Part shown: positions 57,916-64,000 of the stretch, in pieces
Layout: each line of letters begins with the position of its first letter
How positions within the stretch are numbered: the first letter of the stretch is position 1
Source of the DNA: Bolinopsis microptera
Lineage: Eukaryota > Ctenophora > Tentaculata > Lobata > Bolinopsidae
Assembly (NCBI RefSeq): GCF_026151205.1
Contig: NC_087084.1
Span: forward strand, 12,799,453-12,863,452
DNA: 64,000 nucleotides
Reading direction: 5' to 3'
The notes under the pieces: model-generated
The model's input: only the letters and a program-made list of their open reading frames with translations
Database searches by the model: none
What the model was told of the DNA's origin: nothing
Program-made: the position numbers and the translations under genes

Positions 57916-57944
57916 ATGTAGTGGCCGTAATTTCTTAACTTGTT

Positions 57945-58087
57945 GGATACGCCTCATACTACGGTTGAATATCCAGACCCCTTTTTTTGTTTTTTCCCTC
58001 GTTCGATGCTGGGAAAGTTAGCAAACTGCAGCCGGGTTAGTACTTGGCAAGCGGGTGACCGCCCTTGGGAATTCCAGGTGCCGTATC
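57945..58087 (+). rRNA. 5S rRNA copy 66, with T-rich insert
   Basis: The longest copy (143 nt). ACACCCCATCTCG is replaced by CCAGACCCC-T7-G-T6-CCCTCG (T runs 57982-57995), so helix III's 5' strand is separated. GCCGTATC at the 3' end is intact. Confidence 0.9.
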
Positions 58088-58246
58088 TTTTGCAAAAATG
58101 ATTTGTTAATTTCTCATTTTTGAGTGGGTGACCCTTTTTTGGGTACGTGACCCAAAAATGGCCCCCCCCATTTCATCTGAATGCCTGGCCACACTGTGAA
58201 GCGGTCGGATACAGTGTCAAGAGCACTGTGATGTAGTGTGTGTTTT

Positions 58247-58301
58247 CCCCCCCCCCCCCCCCCCCCCCCCCCCCACCCCCCCCCCCCCCCCCTTTTTTTT
58301 T
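58247..58301. other. C45/T9 homopolymer block in spacer A
   Basis: Twenty-eight C, one A, seventeen C and nine T are inserted between TGTGTG and CAGCATCGAGCTGC of the hairpin cluster. It is the largest low-complexity block in the window and is unique to this unit. Confidence 0.8.
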
Positions 58302-58584
58302 CCAGCATATTCGAGCTGCACGCTTCCTACACGTCTCAATGTACATCCCTTTTAAGGTGGCTATTGGAAAGCTCATTATGGGCAACATGAGATGGTCAGG
58401 TGACCAACTTTGGTCGTTAAATCTTGACTATCTTGTGGACCTCACGTGTGTCATTACTTTGCCGCTCTGGAGGGTAGCATAGGACTCTCACTATTTACAG
58501 ATCGAGCGCAAGGAAAGAGCTAGGTTGGACATTATCAGCTATCTTAGGCCTGGGGACACTCAATGGGCAGGTTTAATACTTTCC

Positions 58585-58701
58585 AACACTAATATTTGGA
58601 CAATTAATTTGCGATGGTAAGATTAAGTTCAATGTTGTAATCTGGGTCTCTCGGAGACCAGACTTCACATCTTCTTTGGGTAAGCCTTCCACAAGGAGGC
58701 T
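58585..58701 (+). ncRNA. Spliced leader RNA gene copy 66
   Basis: The junction 58616/58617 reads TTTGCGATG|GTAAG. Sm-like ATCTTCTTTGGG. Confidence 0.73.
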
Positions 58702-58925
58702 CTAATAAACGATGCATTTAATAAAGAATACAGAGCTCCCGGTATTGGGATCCGACAGCCAGCTCCGAGGCATGTCCTTCTTAGCATGGTTTTGTGGTTC
58801 ACTCAACCCAATAAGTAGCCAGCATGTTTGTACATTCTAAGTGCTTATCGCAGCCTAAAATATATTTGCAGGGGGAACTGTGGAATTAATTATTATATGT
58901 AGTGGCCGTAATTTCTTAACTGTTC

Positions 58926-59044
58926 GGATACGGCCATACTCGGTTGAATACAACCCACATCTCGTTCGATCTGGATAGTTAAGCAACTGCAGGCCGGGTT
59001 CAGTCTTGGATGGGTGACCGCTGGGAATTCCCGGTGCCGTATCC
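58926..59044 (+). rRNA. 5S rRNA copy 67 (clean)
   Basis: Nearly exact throughout: helix I strands, box A and GAATTCCCGGTGCCGTATCC. Confidence 0.97.
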
Positions 59045-59466
59045 TTTTGCAAATGATTTTGTGAAATTTCCTTACTTTTGTTGAGAGGGGACCTTTTTTG
59101 GGTAACCGTGACCCCTAAAATGGCCACCCCCATTTCTTCTGAATGGCCGGCCCAAACTGGAGAAGAGGTCGGAACTGTGTCTAGGCACTGTTTGTAGTGT
59201 GTGCTGCCCATCGAGCTGCTTCTCCAGAACACGTCCAATACATCCTTTTTAAGGTGGCTAATGGGGAAAGCCATTTATGGGCATAACATGTGTTGGTAGT
59301 GACACTTTGGCGTTAATTCATCTATCTTGTGACCTCACGTGGTCTCATTACTTGCCGATCTGGAGCCACAGGTTGCAGGGAAATATTATACCAGATCCGA
59401 GCAAGGAAAGAGCTAGGGTTGCATTTAAGGTGGTGGGACCACTATGGGCAGTTTTTTTATACTTTC

Positions 59467-59577
59467 AACACTACTATATAACAAATAATTTGAGGTAAGA
59501 TTAAGTTCCAATGTGTAACGGTTCTTCCGTGTGAGACCGACTTCAAATCTTTTGGTAAGCCTTCCACAAGGAGGGCT
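59467..59577 (+). ncRNA. Spliced leader RNA gene copy 67 (clean leader)
   Basis: The leader reads AACACTACTATATAACA then AATAATTTGAG with no visible error. The junction 59494/59495 is exact, and GATTAAGTTCCAATGTGTAAC follows in consensus form apart from the first hairpin. Confidence 0.81.
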
Positions 59578-59806
59578 CCTAATAACGATGCAATAATAAA
59601 GATAAACAGGGCTCCGGTATGTATACCGACCGCCCTGCTCAGAGTTCTTGTCCTTTTAGCATGGTTTTGTGTTCCACAACTCAAAAAGTAGCCAGCAATG
59701 TTGTTACAATCAAAGTGTGCTAATCGCCAGCCACATAAAACTGAATATTTGCAGGATACTGAGGAAATTAATTATTAAATGTAGTGGCCGTAATATTATA
59801 ACTTTC

Positions 59807-59925
59807 GGAGTTACGGCCATACTCGGTTGAATACACCCCATCTCGTTCGATCTGGGAAGTTAAGCTTACTGCAGGCGGGGTAGTATTGGATGGGTGACGA
59901 CGCTGGGAATCCCGGTGCCGTATCC
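59807..59925 (+). rRNA. 5S rRNA copy 68
   Basis: GGAGTTACGGCCATACTCGG, then exact through GATCTGGGAAGTTAAGC. Confidence 0.95.
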
Positions 59926-60339
59926 TTTTGCAAATGATTTGTAATTTCCTCATTTTTTTGAGAGGGTGACCACTTTTTGGGTTAACGGACCCTAAAATGG
60001 CCCCCATTTCATTGATGCCGGCCCAAACATGAGAAGAGGTCGGAACAGTGTCAAAAGAGGCATGTGATGTAGTGTGTGCGGCCAGCATCGAGCTGCATCT
60101 CCTTCAACGTCTTCAATTACATCCCTGTTAAGGTGGTAATGGGAAAGCCAATTATGGGCTACATGAGATGGTCAGGTGACCACTTTGGCGTTTTAATCAT
60201 GCTAATCTTGTGACTCTCACGTGTTCTCATTATTGCGCTCTGGAGGGTAGCAAGAAATATTCTACAGATCCGAGCAAGGAAAGAGCTAGGTTGACATATA
60301 AGTAGGCCTGTGACACTTCAAATGGGCAGTTTTATATTT

Positions 60340-60453
60340 CACATACTAAATAACAATATATTTGAAGGTATGATTAAGGGTCCTATGTGGTAACTGGTTT
60401 CGCTCTCCGGAGACAGACTTCACATCTTTTGTAAGCCTTCCACAAGGAGGCAT
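60340..60453 (+). ncRNA. Spliced leader RNA gene copy 68
   Basis: The junction 60367/60368 reads TTTGAAG|GTATG. The 3' arm is split (GGAGGCATTATCT). Confidence 0.73.
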
Positions 60454-60684
60454 TATCTAATAAACGATGCAATAATAAGCTATAAACAGAGCTCCCGGTA
60501 TTGTTTTCCCGACAGCCAGCTCCGGAGTCTTGTCCTCTTAGCATGGTTTTGTGATCACAACCAAAAAGTAGCCAGCATGTTGTTGTTACAATCAAAGTGC
60601 TATTCGCCCAGCCATAAAACTAAGCATTTGCAGGAAACTGAGGAATTAATTATTTAAATGTAGTGGCCCGTATTTTTAACTTTC

Positions 60685-60802
60685 GGATACGGCCATACTC
60701 GGTTGATACACCACCATTCGTTCGATCTGGAAGTTAAGCAACTGCAGGCCGGGTTAGTTAGTACTTGGATGGGTGACCGCTGGAATTCCCTGTGCCGTAT
60801 TC
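60685..60802 (+). rRNA. 5S rRNA copy 69
   Basis: GGATACGGCC through GGCCGGGTTAG is near exact, with GTTA duplicated after it. Confidence 0.95.
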
Positions 60803-61236
60803 TTTTGCAAATGATTTGTTATTTTCCTCTTTTTTGAGAGGTGACCCTTTTTGAGGTTAACGTGATGCCTAATATGGCCCCCCCCATTTCATCTGTGAAT
60901 GGCCGGCCAAACTGAGAAGGAGGTCGGAACAGTGTCAAGAGCGTACTGTGATGTTAGTGTGTGCAGCATCGAGCTGAATCTCATATCACGTCCAATTACA
61001 TCACTTTTAAGGGTGGCTAATGGGAATGCCATGATGGGCAAATGAGATGGTCAGGTGGGGACTCCATCTTTGGCGTTTATAATGATGCTTATCTTGTGAC
61101 TCACGTGTCTCATTCTTGCCGCGTCTGGAGGGGTTGAGTCAGAAATATTCTACTGATCGAGCAAGGACTAAATGAGCTAGGTTGACAGATATGATAGGCC
61201 TGGACCACTCAATGGGGCAGTTTTTAATACTTTTCA

Positions 61237-61354
61237 AACACTACTATATAACAAATAAGTTGTAGGTAAAGAGTATAGTTCCAATGTGTAACGTGGTGTC
61301 TCTCGTGAGACCAGACTTCACATCTTTTGTCTAGTGCTTCCACAAGGAGGGGCT
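61237..61354 (+). ncRNA. Spliced leader RNA gene copy 69
   Basis: The junction 61265/61266 reads GTTGTAG|GTAAAG. ATCTTTTG is followed by a disturbed 5' arm (TCTAGTGCTTCC). Confidence 0.73.
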
Positions 61355-61595
61355 CTAAAAACGATGCAATAATTAAGATAAACAGGAAGCTCCCGGCGTA
61401 TTTGTTTATCCCGACAGCCAGCTCCGAGTCATGTACTGTTTAGCAATGGTTTTGTGATCACAACCAAAAACGTAGCCAGCAATGTTGTATCAATCAACAG
61501 TTGCTAATCCTCAGCCATCAAACTAAGCTATTGCAGGAACTGGAGGAATTAATTGTTGTGTAATGTAGTGGCCGTAATTCATACTTTCGGGAGGA

Positions 61596-61736
61596 GGATA
61601 CGGCCATACTCGGTTTTGAATACACCTCACGACTATCTCGTTCGATCGGGGAAGTGTAAGAACGTGCAGCCGGGTTAGTACTTGGATGGGTGACCCGCCG
61701 GGGATGACGCTCCCGTGGTGCTATCCTTTGCAAATG
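61596..61736 (+). rRNA. 5S rRNA copy 70
   Basis: 141 nt. GGATACGGCCATACTCGG is exact after a GGGAGGA stretch. Loop C has extra TCACGACT; the 3' end is broken (GACGCTCCCGTGGTGCTATCC). Confidence 0.91.
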
Positions 61737-62138
61737 TGATTTGTTAATTTTCCTCATTTTTTGAATGAGGGTGACCCTTTTTTGGGTACGTGAACCCCTA
61801 AAATTGGCCCCCTTTTCATCTGAATGCGGCCAAACCTGAGAAGAAGGATCGGATCAGTGTCAAGAGCACTGTGATGTAGTGTGTGCAGCATAGAGCTGGC
61901 ATCTCCAAAACACGGTCCACTTACATCCCTTGAAGGTGGCTAATGGAAAAGCCATTCGATGGCAACATGGGATGGTCAGGTGAACACTTTGGCGTTAAAT
62001 ATGCTATTTGTGACCTATTGTCTCATTACTTGCCGCTCTGGGGGGTAGCAAGGGAAATATTCTACAGATCCGAGCTGGAATGAGTAGTTGACATATAAGT
62101 AGGCCTGGGACCATCAATGGGCAGTTTTATTAATTTCT

Positions 62139-62249
62139 ACACTAATATATAAACTTATTTGAGGGAAGATTAAGTTCCAATGTGTAACTGGTTCTCTCCG
62201 GAGGACCAGACTTACACATCTTTTGGTAAGCCTTCCACAGGGATGGGCT
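62139..62249 (+). ncRNA. Spliced leader RNA gene copy 70
   Basis: The junction 62163/62164 reads TTTGAG|GGAAG, with T of the donor missing. ATCTTTTGG is exact. Confidence 0.74.
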
Positions 62250-62491
62250 CTAATAAACGATGCAAATTCTTAAAGATATAAAAGATGCTCCCGGTATTGT
62301 ATCCTGACAGCCAGCTCCGACAGTCTTGTCCTCTTAGCATGGTTTTGTCGATCACTCAACCGCAAAAAGTAGAGCCAGCAATGATTGTTACAAACGAACG
62401 TGCGTAATCGCCTAGCCATAAAAATTAAAAATTTGCAGGAACTGAGGAACTTAATATACTGAAAGGTTAGTGGCCGTAATTTATAACTTTC

Positions 62492-62616
62492 GGATATCGG
62501 CCATACGCGGGTTGAATACTCAACCCATCTCGTTTCAGATCTGGGAAGTTAGCAAACTGATATGGCGGGTTAGTATTGGATGGGTGACCGCTTGGGAATT
62601 CCCGGTGCCCGTATCC
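62492..62616 (+). rRNA. 5S rRNA copy 71
   Basis: GGATATCGGCC start; GCAGGCCGGG is damaged (TGATATGGCGGG); box C is exact. Confidence 0.94.
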
Positions 62617-63050
62617 TTTTGCAACATGATTGTTTATTTCATCATTTTTGGAGGGGGACCTTTTTTGGGTAACGTGGACCCCTAAAATGGCACCCCCCAT
62701 TTAGTCGAGAATGGCGGCCAAACATGAAGGGAAGGGGTCGGATCAGTGTCAAGAGCACTGTGATTTGTAGTGTGTGCAGCATCGGCGCTGCCATCTCCAC
62801 ACGTCCAATTACATTCCCTTTTAGGTGGCGTGTTGGAAAGGCCATTTATGGGCAACATGATGATGGTGCATGGGTGACACTTTGGCCGTTAAATCATGCT
62901 GATCTGGTGACCTCACGCTGTCTCATTACTGTGCCGCCTCGTGGAGGGTAGCAAGAGAAATATTCTACAGTTCCGAGATAGGAAAGAGCTTAGGGTGTGT
63001 GCATATAAGGTAGGCCTGGGACCACTCAATGGGCAGTTTTAATACTTTTC

Positions 63051-63164
63051 AACACTACTATATAACAAATAATTTGATGGTAGAATAAGTTCCTATGTGT
63101 AAACTGGGTTCTCTCCGGAGACAGACTTCACATCTTTTGGTAACTAGCCTTCACAAGGAGGGCT
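63051..63164 (+). ncRNA. Spliced leader RNA gene copy 71
   Basis: The leader AACACTACTATATAACA is exact; the junction 63079/63080 reads TTTGATG|GTAGA; ATCTTTTGG is exact. Confidence 0.78.
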
Positions 63165-63387
63165 CTAATAACGATTCAATAATAAAGTAAACAGAGCTCG
63201 GTATTGTATCCGGCAGCCAGCCTCCGAGTCATGTCCTCCTTGGCATGGTTTTGTGATCACAAGACCAAAAAGTAGCCAGCAATGGTTGTTACCAATCATA
63301 GTGCCTAATCGCCAGCCATAAAACTAATCTATTTGCAGGAACTGAGGAATTAATTATTAAATGTAGTGGCGTCAATTCATAACTTTC

Positions 63388-63523
63388 GGATTACGGCCAT
63401 ACTCGGTTGAATACACCCCTTTCTCTCTCCGATCTTGAGTAGTTGTAAGCAACTCGGCCAGGCGAGGGTCCGGGTTAGTACTTGGTGGGTGACCGCGTCT
63501 GGGAATTCCCGGGAGCCGTATCC
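63388..63523 (+). rRNA. 5S rRNA copy 72
   Basis: 136 nt. The 5' third is exact; then extras occur at helix III and box A (CTCTCTCCGATCTTGAGTAG) and between box A and IE. Confidence 0.92.
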
Positions 63524-63938
63524 TTTTGCAAATGATTTGTTAATTCCTCTTTTTTTTTGATGGAGGGTGTCCCTTTTTTGGGTAACGTGACCCCTAAATA
63601 TGTGCCCCCCCATTTCATCTGAAATGGCCGGCCCAAACCTGAGAAGTAGGGTCGGACGTGTCAAGAGCACTGTGGATGTAGTGTGGCAGCATCGGCTGAT
63701 CTCAACAGTCCAATTACATCCCTTTTAAGGTGGCTAATGGGAAAGCCTTTATGGGCCGAACATTGAGATGGTCAAGTGACACTTGCGTTTTAAATTCATG
63801 CATCTTGGGCCCTTCACGTGTTATCATTACTTGCCGCTCTGGTGGGGTAGCAAGGATATATTCTACGATCCGAGCAGGAAAGAGCTAGGTTGAATTATAA
63901 GTAGGCCTGGGACCATCAATGGCAGTTTTAATACTTTC

Positions 63939-64000
63939 ATCACTACTATATACAAATAATTTTGAGGTTAGATTAAGTTCCAATGTGAACTGGATCTTCC
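63939..64000 (+). ncRNA. Spliced leader RNA gene copy 72 (cut by window end)
   Basis: The leader and junction (63966/63967, TTTGAG|GTTAG) are present. The window ends inside the first hairpin, so the Sm tract and 3' hairpin are not seen. Confidence 0.74.

Larger units (their letters stand above)
1..64000 (+). repeat. 5S rRNA - spliced leader RNA tandem array, 72 units
   Basis: Seen: the same block of about 0.86 kb recurs head to tail from end to end, always in one orientation. It holds 72 5S copies with starts from 108 to 63388 and 72 SL RNA copies, the last one truncated. No unit is inverted and nothing separates units. Mean start-to-start distance is about 891 bp, above the by-eye consensus of about 860 bp, so the sequence carries a net insertion bias. 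Known: eukaryotic 5S genes usually lie in such arrays, and in several SL-using lineages the SL RNA gene sits inside the unit. Inferred: the array continues past both ends, since both edges cut through a unit. Confidence 0.97.

Noticed and set aside
63335..63350. TTTGCAG|GAACTG tract before each 5S as a 3' splice site
   Set aside because: It looks like an AG acceptor but lies in a spacer with no exon after it other than the 5S gene; likely chance.
1..64000. Regular repeats as a CRISPR array or satellite
   Set aside because: The unit is about 0.86 kb, contains RNA genes and has no short repeat/unique spacer pattern.

Overview
The window is one head-to-tail tandem array, read entirely on the + strand. 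A unit of about 0.86 kb (by-eye consensus about 860 bp) repeats 72 times from the first base to the last. Each unit carries two small RNA genes in the same orientation: a 5S ribosomal RNA gene of about 118-120 nt, and about 410 bp downstream a small RNA gene with the layout of a spliced leader (SL) RNA. The SL gene has a TTTGAG|GTAAG exon/intron junction, a hairpin, an Sm-like ATCTTTTGG tract and a 3' hairpin. I see no protein-coding gene, tRNA, transposon or CRISPR array. All longer open frames are chance readings of the repeat.

Organism: the 5S body (AAGTTAAGCAAC, TTAGTACTTGGATGGGTGACCGCCTGGGAA) is animal-like. 5S-SL linkage is known from nematodes, tunicates, hydrozoans and some protists (established knowledge). 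The leader ends in TTTGAG, as nematode SL1 does, but the rest of it does not match SL1 or any leader I can recall. I therefore place it as an invertebrate animal, or possibly a close protist relative, and leave the phylum open.

Layout of a unit, numbered from the 5S start: 5S at 1-118; a T-run and T6-loop hairpin just after it; spacer A (about 119-520) with a run of conserved foldbacks and the FseI-like GGCCGGCC; a TATAAG motif about 73 bp before the SL splice junction; SL RNA at about 530-640; spacer B (about 640-860) with a GAGCT/AGCTC foldback, the perfect palindrome TTGTGATCACAA and an AT-rich TATA-like element at -39 to -27 of the next 5S. The first 107 bases are the tail of a spacer B whose SL lies outside the window. 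The last SL copy is cut by the window end.

Sequence quality: no two units are alike. Single-base insertions, losses and A/T swaps are spread evenly over both genes and spacers, with few variants visibly shared between neighbours. This looks like an uncorrected long-read sequence rather than true divergence. Mean spacing of 5S starts rises along the window (about 876 bp for copies 1-22, 889 for 22-43, 904 for 43-72), and after about 38 kb extra C/G-containing dinucleotides become common. Base-level differences between copies should not be read as biology until the array is polished. A dozen low-complexity inserts (for example C45 near 58.25 kb) stand out above this noise.
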